Positions 1-8,709 of a stretch of DNA of 64,000 bases are shown here, piece after piece (within the stretch, counting starts at the first letter, position 1; every line of letters begins with the position of its first letter). A model generated the notes under the pieces. That model had not been told where the DNA came from and did not search any database. It saw only the letters and a list, made by a program, of their open reading frames with translations. The DNA is from Paenibacillus kribbensis. GTDB taxonomy: Bacteria > Bacillota > Bacilli > Paenibacillales > Paenibacillaceae. The translations under genes were made by a program, and so were the position numbers. The stretch lies in the NCBI RefSeq assembly GCF_002240415.1, contig NZ_CP020028.1:4923501-4987500 (forward strand). Direction: 5' to 3'.

Positions 1-268
1 CCTTGCCAACGGTTCTACCTATAATCCTCTGTACATACTGGTAAATGGTCGATCCTGGAAATTGTTGACTTAATTTTATAATAATCCATCCGGACAGGAA
101 AACTACCCCACCTGCTAAAATAATGGTTATCCACACATCTGGCGTCCTTGAATCCTCTACCATTACCCGGGGAAGCGTAAGCAACCCGGCAGCCAGCATA
201 AAGCTGACCACAATTGCCGTCGTCTGTAACGTTGTAATTTTATCTGCTTTTTCTTTTCCTACGGCCAT
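1..268 (-). CDS. gerKB: GerKB-type spore germination permease, N-terminal part (runs off the window)
   Basis: This is the first 89 codons of an endospore germination permease, the B subunit of a Ger nutrient receptor in the spore inner membrane. The translation starts MAVGKEKADKITTLQTTAIV and shows the family TM1 pattern (AAGLLTLPR), then a second hydrophobic segment followed by IIKLSQQFPGSTIYQY. The same block occurs in the complete GerKB at 19090 (VKLSQQFPENTVYQY), which supports the call. The start ATG lies 22 nt after the gerKA stop, behind a GGAGG at good spacing. The gene therefore looks co-transcribed with and translationally linked to gerKA. The C-terminal three quarters and any gerKC lie to the left of the window. 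Confidence 0.88.
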   Translation of the reverse strand, partial: MAVGKEKADKITTLQTTAIVVSFMLAAGLLTLPRVMVEDSRTPDVWITIILAGGVVFLSGWIIIKLSQQFPGSTIYQYVQRIIGRTVGK

Positions 269-290
269 TTGGCTCCCTCCTATGTTGAGC

Positions 291-1985
291 TCATCCTTGT
301 CGCTTGGGGTCTTTATGCTTCAATAGAATAGGTCTGTTTTTCATAAACTGAAACGGTGCCCGTATAAGATAATCTTTCCAGTCTTTCAACGAACGCGGGG
401 CTGTTAGACTAAGGAACGGTACACCGAAGCTATGTAATTTAGCCATATGAATACTCAGCATCAGAAAAAACATGATCACTCCATACAAACCGAAGGTGGC
501 CGCCGTGAACATGGCCGCAAAACGGAGAACACGCATGGAAATTCCGGCGCTGTATACAGGCGTGGTAAAAGAAGAGATGGCTGTAACGGCCACCACAATG
601 ACGAGAATCGGACTTACAATCCCGGCATTGACAGCTGCCTGTCCAATAATAAGACCACCGACAATGCCCATGGCCGGACCAATGGGCTTAGGCAGCCGTA
701 ATCCTGCTTCACGCAAAATCTCGATGGAAATCTCCATAATCAGGGCTTCAATGAGTGTGGAAAAGGGGACGCCCTGTCTTGAACTGATAATGGAAATGAC
801 CAGTTTGGTCGGAATCAATCCGGGATGAAACGAGATAAAGGAAATATAGAGCGCTGGGGCAAACAAAGATATCGAAATCGCCATGAAACGAAGAAATCGA
901 ATAAGCGACCCCGGTATCCATCGTTCATAGTAATCTTCAGGAGACTGGAGCATCATCCCGTACGTTACAGGCACCAGGAGCGCAAAAGGGGTACCGTCCA
1001 GGAGAATCGCTACCCGTCCCTCCAGCAATGCGGCCATGACCCGATCCGGTCTCTCCGTATTTTGAATTTGCAGAAAAGGGCTAAGAAAGTTATCCTCTAT
1101 AAGCTGCTCTACATAGCCCGACTCCAGCACCTCATCCATATCAATGGTTTTTATCCGGCGCTTTACCTCATCTACAAGCTCAGGGTCAGCGATATCTCTG
1201 AAATACACCACCATCAACTGCTTCTCCACTCTTTTGCCGACTTTGAAGGACGACATAGCCAGTTCCGTACTTTCCCCATGTCTGCGCAGCATCGCCGTAT
1301 TGTCGCTGAGTGTCTCCGTAAAACCGACTCGCGGTCCTCGCAGCACCGACTCTGATATTGGGTCTTCTACCCCTCGTGTATTCCCCTTGGGTGTACCCAG
1401 CACAAAAGCACCCGGTATGCCTTGAATCATGAGGACCACTGAACCGAACAATATCTTTTGCAAAGCATATTGGACTTCCAACGTACATTCTGTCTCCGAC
1501 ACAAGCATGACCTGACGAATAATCATATCCCGAAGCGATTCTCCTCTCGGAGGCTCGTCGCCCTCTTGTCCGGATCTGCCCCAATCCATCAGCGGCTTTA
1601 AAACGTTCTGGTCCATACCCACCTTGTCCGTTAATCCATCCACAAAAAAAAGAGTACCTGCAGCGTTCAGGTTTTCCAGAAAAATGGAGCGCTCGTTCAC
1701 GTCTGCCATATCTGCGGCTGCTTGTCTGATTTTTTCCACATTGGCCTGATAATCTTCTGTAAAGGTTTCCCCTTCCTTCTCACTTGCAAGCGTATTACGA
1801 TCTGCATGCTTCGAGCGGTCTTGTTCTTCCATAAGCTTCAAACGCTCCATACGTCTACTCTCTCGGCCATCCAGTTTTCTAATTTGTCGTACCACCAAAA
1901 AAATAACCAAAGGTACAATGAACAAAAATAAGGCTTCTATCCACACAGTCCATTTGGGGATGTGAGTCATGATTGTCCGCCACAT
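291..1985 (-). CDS. gerKA: GerKA-type spore germination protein (A subunit)
   Basis: GerA-family A subunit of a germinant receptor, 564 aa with the chosen start. The N-terminal half is a large cytoplasmic domain containing GPRVGFTETL and the [26 protein letters not shown] block. The C-terminal half has about five membrane segments, with [20 protein letters not shown] conserved. An upstream ATG at 2054 is in frame, but the ATG at 1985 (MWRTIMTHIPKW) has GGAGG seven bases before it and matches the start of the paralogue at 17398 ([12 protein letters not shown]). A short hydrophobic segment follows that start. It is the first gene of a gerKA-gerKB unit reading out of the window. Expression in the forespore under sigma-G is expected for the family, but I could not assign a convincing sigma-G promoter here. 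Confidence 0.93.
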   Translation of the reverse strand: MWRTIMTHIPKWTVWIEALFLFIVPLVIFLVVRQIRKLDGRESRRMERLKLMEEQDRSKHADRNTLASEKEGETFTEDYQANVEKIRQAAADMADVNERSIFLENLNAAGTLFFVDGLTDKVGMDQNVLKPLMDWGRSGQEGDEPPRGESLRDMIIRQVMLVSETECTLEVQYALQKILFGSVVLMIQGIPGAFVLGTPKGNTRGVEDPISESVLRGPRVGFTETLSDNTAMLRRHGESTELAMSSFKVGKRVEKQLMVVYFRDIADPELVDEVKRRIKTIDMDEVLESGYVEQLIEDNFLSPFLQIQNTERPDRVMAALLEGRVAILLDGTPFALLVPVTYGMMLQSPEDYYERWIPGSLIRFLRFMAISISLFAPALYISFISFHPGLIPTKLVISIISSRQGVPFSTLIEALIMEISIEILREAGLRLPKPIGPAMGIVGGLIIGQAAVNAGIVSPILVIVVAVTAISSFTTPVYSAGISMRVLRFAAMFTAATFGLYGVIMFFLMLSIHMAKLHSFGVPFLSLTAPRSLKDWKDYLIRAPFQFMKNRPILLKHKDPKRQG

Positions 1986-2297
1986 GTCCATTCCTCCTTC
2001 ACTTCCATCCGATTTATATATATATTTACCTGGATTAGAAAAAAGATGCATCACTGACAGACGGCTTAATCCGTCTCACGCGTACATAAAGGATTAACAA
2101 GTGACATTCGCACCTAAACATGCCTATTTCATGGGGGATATTTTTTGATAAATAAAAGGAATAAAAAGGTGAATTTGATGGGGCAATTGCAGTGTCAAAA
2201 GCGAAAAACCATGATAATATCTATTCATTCTATGACTAATGTCGCAAATTACTTGTGTTTATTTGTCCATTATTCGAATTTAAAAGGAGCTGTAGGT

Positions 2298-2642
2298 ATG
2301 AAGAAGCATTTTTGGAAAAAAGCCGCTGTGTTGAGCTTGTTAGCAGTGATTTTGTTAGGAGGAACGGCGATTAGTCCCAAACAGGCACAAGCATCCCCCG
2401 AGCCTTATCTTGGAGAAATTACGTTGTACCCTTACACGTTCGCTCCTAGAGGCTGGCTAAAGTGTGAAGGTCAGATATTGAATATTTCGCAAAATACACC
2501 GTTATTTTCGCTGCTGGGGACTAATTTTGGTGGGGATGGGAGAACCACATTTGCATTGCCTGATTTGCGCGGGGCCTCTCCGATGCCGAATGTAGACTAC
2601 TATATCGCAATTGAAGGAGCGGCGTTCCCGTCCCGCCCATAA
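2298..2642 (+). CDS. Secreted phage-tail-collar (microcystin-dependent-protein-like) domain protein
   Basis: A 114-aa protein with a clear Sec signal peptide: MKKHFWKKA, a hydrophobic core LLAVILLGGTA, and a probable cleavage after AQA. The rest is a short tail-collar domain of the MdpB/phage short-tail-fibre type. It has GEITLYPYTFAPRGWLKCEG, then QILNISQNTPLFSLLGTNFG and GDGRTTFALPDLRG, the usual hallmark of this family. Collar proteins of this kind are normally cytoplasmic or part of a virion, so a signal peptide is noteworthy. The in-frame ORF opens at 2145, but the ATG at 2298 is preceded by AAAGGAG and begins the signal peptide, so it was chosen. The SLH protein gene follows after 46 bp and may be co-transcribed. 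The function is unknown; a role on the cell or spore surface is inference. Confidence 0.8.
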   Translation: MKKHFWKKAAVLSLLAVILLGGTAISPKQAQASPEPYLGEITLYPYTFAPRGWLKCEGQILNISQNTPLFSLLGTNFGGDGRTTFALPDLRGASPMPNVDYYIAIEGAAFPSRP

Positions 2643-2688
2643 TGAATGTGTTCATCAGTGTGCTATTTAACGAAGAAGAGGTGATCGC

Positions 2689-5600
2689 GTGCTCGAAGGC
2701 AATAACTTCACACGCAACAAATTGAAACCCTATCGCTTGCTGATTCCATTGCTACCCTTCCTCGGCGGAGCGGCTTTGCTCATAGGGACGAATGAAGCCA
2801 ATGCGGCAGGCTCGGAAAATGTGGTGCTTAACAAGCCAGTCACATCCAGCGGCTATAGTCAACCCTATGACCCGGCCAAGGCAGTCGACGGTTCCTATGA
2901 ACCAACAAGCCGCTGGTATCAAGCCGGCAACGGCCAAAAATGGATTCAGGTAGATTTAAGAGACTGGTATATCGTAGACCGTTATGGTGTAGCAGGCATG
3001 GGGATCATCAGTGGATGGCAGGATCAACGCGACCCTTATGGCTTTCGATTGCAAACAAGCAGTGACGGAAGCAATTGGGTTACTGTCGATACCGTTCAGA
3101 ATAATACGAATCCTAATTTTGAAACGAGCATCACTCCTGTAACCGCACGATTCTTGCGATTATATATTGATCAAGGAAATGCGAGAAACAATCTGTGGAC
3201 TTCTATCATGGAATTCGCAGCTTATGGGGAGCGATTACCCGTTCCGCAGGCTCCAAGTCATTTTACAGGAACCAAAAATGGAAATACGGTGGAGTTAAGC
3301 TGGGACGCTGTTCCTTACGCCACGTCATACAAGGTCATCAGAAATGGCATCACATTGTATGCAGGACCATTAACCCGATTCACAGATTCCACGGCATTAC
3401 CGCCAGGTGCGGCTGTTTACAGTCTGCAGGCTGTGAATGCTCGGGGAGAAAGTACTCCCTCGGAGGTCACAGTGAACATCCCTACGGATGCCGATGATGT
3501 TGCACAGGCCAAAGACGCACTTGCTCTGGGCTTTGCTTCGGGTGACTCAGCCACAGCAGTATCACAGCCGCTGGCATTGCCACTGTCTGGATTGAACGGT
3601 ACGACGGTGAGTTGGAACTCAGATGCCCCGGATGTCATTACTAATACAGGGACTGTAACGCGTCCGAGCTACGATGCGGGAGACAAGACGGTAAAGCTGA
3701 CAGCGACGATTACAAAGGGAACCGCTTTAGATACCCGAACCTTCGAGGTTACGGTACTGAAAGCTTCTGCTCAAGATACACTGGACCAGGCTGCGAATCA
3801 TCTCACACTAGGCGATTTGTCTGCCATAAAAGAAAATATATCTCTCCCTTTTTCTGGAGATGGTGGTGTGCTAATTCAATGGTCATCAGCTAATGCGCTT
3901 GTTATTTCAGCAGATGGAACACTGACCAGACCCTCCTATAGTCATGGAGATACCGATGTTACCCTGACAGCTACCCTACAGCTCGCTGGCTTAACGAAAA
4001 TAAAGAATTTTACTGCACACGTACTCCGTCTGCCAATGAATGACACCGAGGCCGTTGACGCAGCATACAGAGTGCTTGAATTGCCGATGACTACAGTAAC
4101 TGGAGACGTATATTTGCCAAAAGACGCTCTGAATGGCGTTCAGGTGTCGTGGACTTCAAATCAGCCTGAATTCCTGGATCATACTGGACATGTAACATTC
4201 CCGAGCTATGTACAGGGTGATCAGACCATCACACTGGAAGTGGTTCTGGCAAGAGGCGGGGTTGAGCTTCGAAAAACATTCAGCCTGCTCGTGCCCGCAT
4301 TGCCTGTAAGCGCTGATGAAGCAGTGAATTTGGCGGCAAATACACTGAAACTGGATTACCCGCAAGGGATTAAGGATTCTATTGCTCTGCCACAGACAGG
4401 GGCATTCGACACCCAGATCGACTGGTCTTCGGATCAACCGGATATCCTCAGCAGCAGCGGTCAGGTGAATCGGCCCAAATATACAGACGGTGATGTGAAT
4501 GTACGCTTAATAGCAATCATTTCTAAAGGTACAGCTTCTGCACAAAGAACATTCTCGATCACAGTGTTAAAGGCATTGCCGAATACACCTTATGTACGAT
4601 TGAACGGCAATAATCCGATTGTCCTGGAAACTGGGGACAGCTTCACCGATCCGGGAGCCAGTGTACTGGACAGCGTATACGGCAATGTCCTGATCCCTGA
4701 GCTGTCAGGCAGCGGTGATGTCGATACAGATGTACCTGGCATATACGTATTGAACTATGCTTATAACGACAATGGAGGCTGGACGGCAGAGCCAGCCGAA
4801 CGCCGTGTAAACGTACTGCCACGTGCTGTTCAAGCCATAGCAGGCACAGGGAGTGTCGCCTCAGTGATCGTTACAGGTGCCTTGCCAGGGGCTCGGCTGG
4901 AGCTGTACAATGTCCAGCAGCAGCTTATAGCGGAAGGGATCGCTTCGGGAGAAGGGAAATATATGTTTACCCCCGTTCCCGAGGGTGCCAGCTACTATGT
5001 GCTGCAGAACGTAAATGGCATGCAAAGCGTTCCTTCAGAGTTAGTATATGCCCAAGGTTTAACCGCCCAGCGTGTCGCGGATTCCATCACAAGCATACCT
5101 GCTCCTACAGCAAGTGATACACTGCTCAGGTTGCCTGTTGTACCCGATGGTTTCCGTCTGACCATTAGCAGCAGCAGCCAGCCAGACATCGTGCGGACCG
5201 ATGGAACGATTATTCAGGCAGCAACTCCATCCGTTGTAGCTGTAATATTGGATGTCACAAAGGTAAGTGATGGTTCTCATGCTTTGACACAAGCAATAGA
5301 AGTCATGATCCCCGCCAAGATTAGTGTGAACACGGGGAAGTCTAACAAAGATAAAGAGGAAGATCAGGCTCTACAGGCAGGATTGTCCGGACAGGGGAAA
5401 GAGGTCTCCCTCTTTGTTCCAACAGCGGCATATGTGAATGAGCAGATACAACAAGCACTTCGAGAAGGCAAGGCGTACGCAGACATTCATTTGGAGCAGG
5501 AAAAACAGATTAACCGTGTTATCCTTTCTCATGCTTTACTGAATAAATGGGATAAGGTTGGAGCTGCCGTGATATCCCGATATGGAACACTGATGATATC

Positions 5601-6576
5601 CAGCGACGCCTTAACCCGTATGGCTTCAGGCCAGGAGGACGTTACTTTGTCCTTCCAGCATGCAGATGCACAACATGTACAGCAGATGCGCGATTGGGCG
5701 GAGCAACAATCCAGCCTAAAGCTGATAGGTCCGGTTGTAGACATCAAAGCCAACGTGACAGGAACCTCGTCCATCGTTCTACCGCTGGATAACGAATCCT
5801 TAAGTAAAGTACAGAATGCGGAGCCTCAATTCTCCATTCTTGTTATTCATGAAAATGGCGAGCGTGAGGTTCTAAAAGGCACTGCTGTGATGGATTCAAA
5901 AGGCATGTTGTCAGGTGTGAGTCTGAATACGACCCGGTTAAGTACCTTTGCCGTTGCCGCCTCCACCGACGCAAGGCCTCAAACCGACCATACAAATGTG
6001 CAAAATAACCCTATAAATTCATCGGATTCGCAAGAGCTCGCTCAGGTATGGCCCGATGTACAAGGACATTGGGCAGCGAATTCCCTGCAATCTCTTGCAG
6101 CCAAAGGCTGGATACAAGGATATAAAGACGGCAATATGCGCCCTGAGCGCGCGGTAAGCCGTGCAGAATTTGTGTCCATACTCATCAGAGCTTTGGGGAC
6201 TACCGAAGACAAGGGTGCATCTACAGATTTTACAGATTTGAAAGGGCACTGGGCTGCAGCAGCCGTGGATACCGCTCATCGTCAAGGGTGGATTCAAGGG
6301 CTAACCGTTCAGACATTCGGCCCTGATGAAAGCCTTACACGTGAACAGGCGATGGTGATCCTGTCACATGCAGTAGCGGATAAAGTATCTGCTCCAAGCA
6401 AGGCTGCACCGCAGTCCTATAAGGATGAGCAGCAGATTGCCTCCTGGGCTTCCACTGCATTCGAAAATGCTATAGGCTCCGGTTGGATCAGCGGATATCC
6501 TGATGGGACGCTTAGACCGAAGGCAGCCATCAGCAGAGGTGAGCTGGCGGAAATGCTAATACGTATTTTCAAATAA
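2689..6576 (+). CDS. Large S-layer-homology surface protein with discoidin, FN3 and Ig-like repeats
   Basis: A 1295-aa secreted, cell-wall-anchored protein. Signal peptide about residues 1-40 (cleavage near NEANA). An F5/8 type C (discoidin, likely carbohydrate-binding) domain spans about 44-178 and an FN3 domain about 184-266. Four related atrophied bacterial Ig-like repeats follow (about 270-358, 362-446, 450-532, 540-628). Each carries a W(N/S)S(D/N)xPxx core and a (R/F)PSY or RPKY strand. A DUF5011-like Ig domain lies at about 634-708, then a long unassigned region. Three SLH domains end the protein (about 1121-1170, 1180-1230, 1242-1295; motifs GHWAA, GYKDG, GYPDGTLRP), binding secondary cell-wall polymer. 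The GTG start has GAGGTGAT upstream. No catalytic domain was recognised, so it is probably a structural or adhesive surface protein. The middle region of about 400 residues could hide an unrecognised domain. Confidence 0.9.
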   Translation: MLEGNNFTRNKLKPYRLLIPLLPFLGGAALLIGTNEANAAGSENVVLNKPVTSSGYSQPYDPAKAVDGSYEPTSRWYQAGNGQKWIQVDLRDWYIVDRYGVAGMGIISGWQDQRDPYGFRLQTSSDGSNWVTVDTVQNNTNPNFETSITPVTARFLRLYIDQGNARNNLWTSIMEFAAYGERLPVPQAPSHFTGTKNGNTVELSWDAVPYATSYKVIRNGITLYAGPLTRFTDSTALPPGAAVYSLQAVNARGESTPSEVTVNIPTDADDVAQAKDALALGFASGDSATAVSQPLALPLSGLNGTTVSWNSDAPDVITNTGTVTRPSYDAGDKTVKLTATITKGTALDTRTFEVTVLKASAQDTLDQAANHLTLGDLSAIKENISLPFSGDGGVLIQWSSANALVISADGTLTRPSYSHGDTDVTLTATLQLAGLTKIKNFTAHVLRLPMNDTEAVDAAYRVLELPMTTVTGDVYLPKDALNGVQVSWTSNQPEFLDHTGHVTFPSYVQGDQTITLEVVLARGGVELRKTFSLLVPALPVSADEAVNLAANTLKLDYPQGIKDSIALPQTGAFDTQIDWSSDQPDILSSSGQVNRPKYTDGDVNVRLIAIISKGTASAQRTFSITVLKALPNTPYVRLNGNNPIVLETGDSFTDPGASVLDSVYGNVLIPELSGSGDVDTDVPGIYVLNYAYNDNGGWTAEPAERRVNVLPRAVQAIAGTGSVASVIVTGALPGARLELYNVQQQLIAEGIASGEGKYMFTPVPEGASYYVLQNVNGMQSVPSELVYAQGLTAQRVADSITSIPAPTASDTLLRLPVVPDGFRLTISSSSQPDIVRTDGTIIQAATPSVVAVILDVTKVSDGSHALTQAIEVMIPAKISVNTGKSNKDKEEDQALQAGLSGQGKEVSLFVPTAAYVNEQIQQALREGKAYADIHLEQEKQINRVILSHALLNKWDKVGAAVISRYGTLMISSDALTRMASGQEDVTLSFQHADAQHVQQMRDWAEQQSSLKLIGPVVDIKANVTGTSSIVLPLDNESLSKVQNAEPQFSILVIHENGEREVLKGTAVMDSKGMLSGVSLNTTRLSTFAVAASTDARPQTDHTNVQNNPINSSDSQELAQVWPDVQGHWAANSLQSLAAKGWIQGYKDGNMRPERAVSRAEFVSILIRALGTTEDKGASTDFTDLKGHWAAAAVDTAHRQGWIQGLTVQTFGPDESLTREQAMVILSHAVADKVSAPSKAAPQSYKDEQQIASWASTAFENAIGSGWISGYPDGTLRPKAAISRGELAEMLIRIFK

Positions 6577-6620
6577 GCCTGCTGAAGACCCTTAAATTAG
6601 ATGAAATACAAACAAATACA

Positions 6621-6657
6621 GCGCGGCCCCTGGCATTTTCGGGGACCGCGCTTTTTT
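6621..6657 (+). terminator. Rho-independent terminator after the SLH gene
   Basis: GCGCGGCCCC and GGGGACCGCGC form a strong GC-rich stem with one bulged base around a 9-nt loop, followed by six T residues. It sits 45 bp after the SLH gene stop. Confidence 0.9.
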
Positions 6658-6798
6658 GTGAAAACTCCAACATTCATTTTTGCTTGTTTATTCACCCTTT
6701 TTCCCTCAGTAAATATATTAATTATATCTGTGAAGCGGGGCGATTAACCACCTGTCATCTCTACAGCAGGAAGAATGGTGAGGAGGAGTTATTTGAGC

Positions 6799-8292
6799 AT
6801 GAAACATAAAAGATCATTCAGGTTCAGTGGCGCTTCAAAAAAGGATGAAGACAATAAACCAGCAAAGGTTAATCGGGGGATTGAAGCTCTTCTCAAGCTT
6901 ATAAATGAATTGACCGCAATCATCCCGCTTGTATTCAAAAATCCCTCAGCGGCTAATGTATCTTCATTGCAGCAAATTTTAAGGCGATTGTTGATTCTGA
7001 CGAAAAGCTTAAGACTTAGAAATGGCGTTAAGGCGGACTTATTGGCTGCGTTGGAGCTGGCTATCGTGGCGCTGGAAGCCACACCATTCTCACCGATTAG
7101 TGTAGGAACTACACTGCAACAGCTACTGGATGCCCTATTGTCTATCGTTCTACAGGAACCCCTTGGTCCTGTTTTTAAAGGCAGCCTGATTAGTGCGATC
7201 AGAACGACAGGAACGACTATTAGCAACGCATTGGGTGAAACATACTATTCAGGGGTCCCTGGTCCGCAAGGGCTTGCTGGACCTCCAGGTCCCATGGGTG
7301 CTCCGGGACCAGCAGGGGTTCCTGGACCACAGGGGCATGTCGGACCTGCTGGTCCTGTTGGACCTGCCGGGCCTGTTGGACCTGCCGGGCCTGCGGGTCC
7401 GGTTGGAGCTGCTGGGCCAATCGGGGCTGCCGGGCCTGAAGGACCTCCCGGACCGGTCGGCGCCACAGGGGTTGCCGGGCCTGCCAGTGGGGTCACCAGC
7501 GCCACAAATGCTACAGGCGCGGACGGGTTGCCCGGGCTGGCCGGGTCCACTGGCGCCACGGGTGCTACCGGTACGGATGGATTGTCCGGGCTGGCCAGGT
7601 CCACTGGCGCCACGGGTGCTACCGGTACGGATGGATTGTCCGGGCTGGCCAGGTCCACTGGCGCCACGGGTGCTACCGGTGCGGATGGATTGTCCGGGCT
7701 GGCAAGCGCTACAGGAGTCACAGGCTCCGATGGTATTGCCAGACCCGCTGGACCTACCGGAGCCACGGGCTCAGGAGCGATCATTCCATTCGCTTCAGGC
7801 GGACCAGCGACTATGACAACCATCGCTGACGGATTAGCAGGAAGCACAAGTTTAATCGGTTTCGGAAGCTCAGCAACAGGGATCAGCATTGTAGGCGGAG
7901 CCATAGACCTAACAGGTACATTGCTAGGACCACTGACTAACTTCGCTTTTTCCGTACCACGGGATGGCATAATTACATCCATTGCCGGATATTTCAGTAC
8001 AACTGCTGCCTTGATCCTCGAAGCATCATCCGTAAGCATTACTGCTCAGCTATTTAGTTCCCCGACACCTAATAACACCTTTACACCTGTTCCCGGAGCA
8101 GCCGTCACATTAGCTCCACCACTAACAGACACGATCTCCTTGGGTAATTTCTCCAGCGGCATCACTACCGGATTGGCTATACCGGTAACAGCGGGAACCC
8201 GGCTGCTCCTTGTCTTCTCCGCGACAGCTACAGGGGCCTCTGTTCTTAACACCGTTATCGGTTATGCAAGTGCAGGTATTACGATAACCTGA
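6799..8292 (+). CDS. Collagen-like BclB-type exosporium or spore-surface glycoprotein
   Basis: A 497-aa protein with three parts. Residues 1 to about 145 are a basic, helical N-terminal domain rich in Leu/Ile with no signal peptide. Next comes a collagen-like stretch of Gly-X-Y triplets (about 150-320), first GP(A/V)GPxG units and then [11 protein letters not shown] units rich in Thr, the kind of sequence that is O-glycosylated in Bacillus BclA. The C-terminal domain of about 170 residues ([14 protein letters not shown] through [20 protein letters not shown]) matches what I know of the BclB C-terminal domain. The start at 6799 is chosen because GAGGAG lies ten bases upstream; an in-frame ATG at 6775 has poor spacing and a TTG at 6793 is also possible. 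BclA/BclB proteins decorate the exosporium. Sporulation-time expression is inferred, and I did not find a convincing sigma-K promoter. Confidence 0.88.
   Translation: MKHKRSFRFSGASKKDEDNKPAKVNRGIEALLKLINELTAIIPLVFKNPSAANVSSLQQILRRLLILTKSLRLRNGVKADLLAALELAIVALEATPFSPISVGTTLQQLLDALLSIVLQEPLGPVFKGSLISAIRTTGTTISNALGETYYSGVPGPQGLAGPPGPMGAPGPAGVPGPQGHVGPAGPVGPAGPVGPAGPAGPVGAAGPIGAAGPEGPPGPVGATGVAGPASGVTSATNATGADGLPGLAGSTGATGATGTDGLSGLARSTGATGATGTDGLSGLARSTGATGATGADGLSGLASATGVTGSDGIARPAGPTGATGSGAIIPFASGGPATMTTIADGLAGSTSLIGFGSSATGISIVGGAIDLTGTLLGPLTNFAFSVPRDGIITSIAGYFSTTAALILEASSVSITAQLFSSPTPNNTFTPVPGAAVTLAPPLTDTISLGNFSSGITTGLAIPVTAGTRLLLVFSATATGASVLNTVIGYASAGITIT
7522..7737 (+). repeat. 54-bp tandem repeats inside the collagen-like region
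   Basis: Units begin at about 7522, 7576, 7630 and 7684, encoding the 18-residue unit [18 protein letters not shown] with small changes. Units two and three are almost identical at the DNA level; the first and last are diverged. Such near-identical in-frame repeats can expand or contract by recombination or slippage. Confidence 0.9.
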
Positions 8293-8298
8293 TCCAGG

Positions 8299-8343
8299 AT
8301 AACAAGAGCCCCACAGGATTGGGTCCTGTGGGGCTCTTGTTAT
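8299..8343. terminator. Long perfect hairpin between convergent bclB-like gene and nirD
   Basis: A perfect inverted repeat of about 19 bp (arms read ACAAGAGCCCCACAGGA and its complement) around a 6-nt loop lies between two converging genes. It ends only a few bases from the nirD stop. No long T run follows on either strand, so it is probably a bidirectional terminator or mRNA 3' stabiliser. Confidence 0.7.
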
Positions 8344-8348
8344 CTGTA

Positions 8349-8669
8349 TTAAAGGGATATTTTCACTTCTTCTCCGTCTTCCCGAATGTCGAAAGTTTTG
8401 ACTTGTCCGGTATCAGGGTCTTGAACGAGACCCGTCTCCAAATCAATCTTCCAATCACGCAGCGGGTCATAAATGTAATGACCTGATACGATGGATTCGG
8501 TAAGCGGCCCCCCCTTCGGATGCGGGTTGGAATTTTCAACAGCGTAAAGCTTGTTCTCCGAAGTGCGGAATACTGCGATTTCCTTATCATTCAACCGGAT
8601 AGTCCGTCCAATTCTATTAGGAAAATCCTTACTGTGACCGACGATAAGCCACTCAGCATGTTTGATCAT
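8349..8669 (-). CDS. nirD: Nitrite reductase [NAD(P)H] small subunit NirD, Rieske-fold
   Basis: A 106-aa NirD protein, the partner of the siroheme nitrite reductase NirB encoded just upstream (40-bp gap). The Rieske-like fold is recognisable: LRDWKIDLETG and GGPLTESIVSG are family landmarks. In cluster-bearing Rieske proteins the ligands are Cys-x-His and Cys-x-x-His. Here the first pair reads N-P-H (ENSNPHPKGGPL) and the second D-P-L-R (YDPLRDW). Three of four ligands are therefore missing and no [2Fe-2S] cluster can be expected, as is also known for E. coli NirD. The protein is most likely a structural or allosteric partner rather than an electron carrier. It is the last gene of the nirBD operon. 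Confidence 0.92.
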   Translation of the reverse strand: MIKHAEWLIVGHSKDFPNRIGRTIRLNDKEIAVFRTSENKLYAVENSNPHPKGGPLTESIVSGHYIYDPLRDWKIDLETGLVQDPDTGQVKTFDIREDGEEVKISL

Positions 8670-8709
8670 TCGCTTGATTGCTCCCTTCTCCAGGCATTAT
8701 CTAAATACT

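Noticed and set aside
447..1584. Several open frames opposite gerKA (plus strand 447-1425) and in another minus-strand frame
   Set aside because: All lie inside the strongly supported gerKA frame and show no family features.
7522..7737. CRISPR-like repeats
   Set aside because: The 54-bp units are contiguous, in frame and encode collagen-like triplets.
7245..8039. A 264-codon open frame antisense to the collagen-like gene
   Set aside because: Its Pro/Val-rich repeats are the complement of Gly-X-Y codons; no start site or ribosome binding site supports it.
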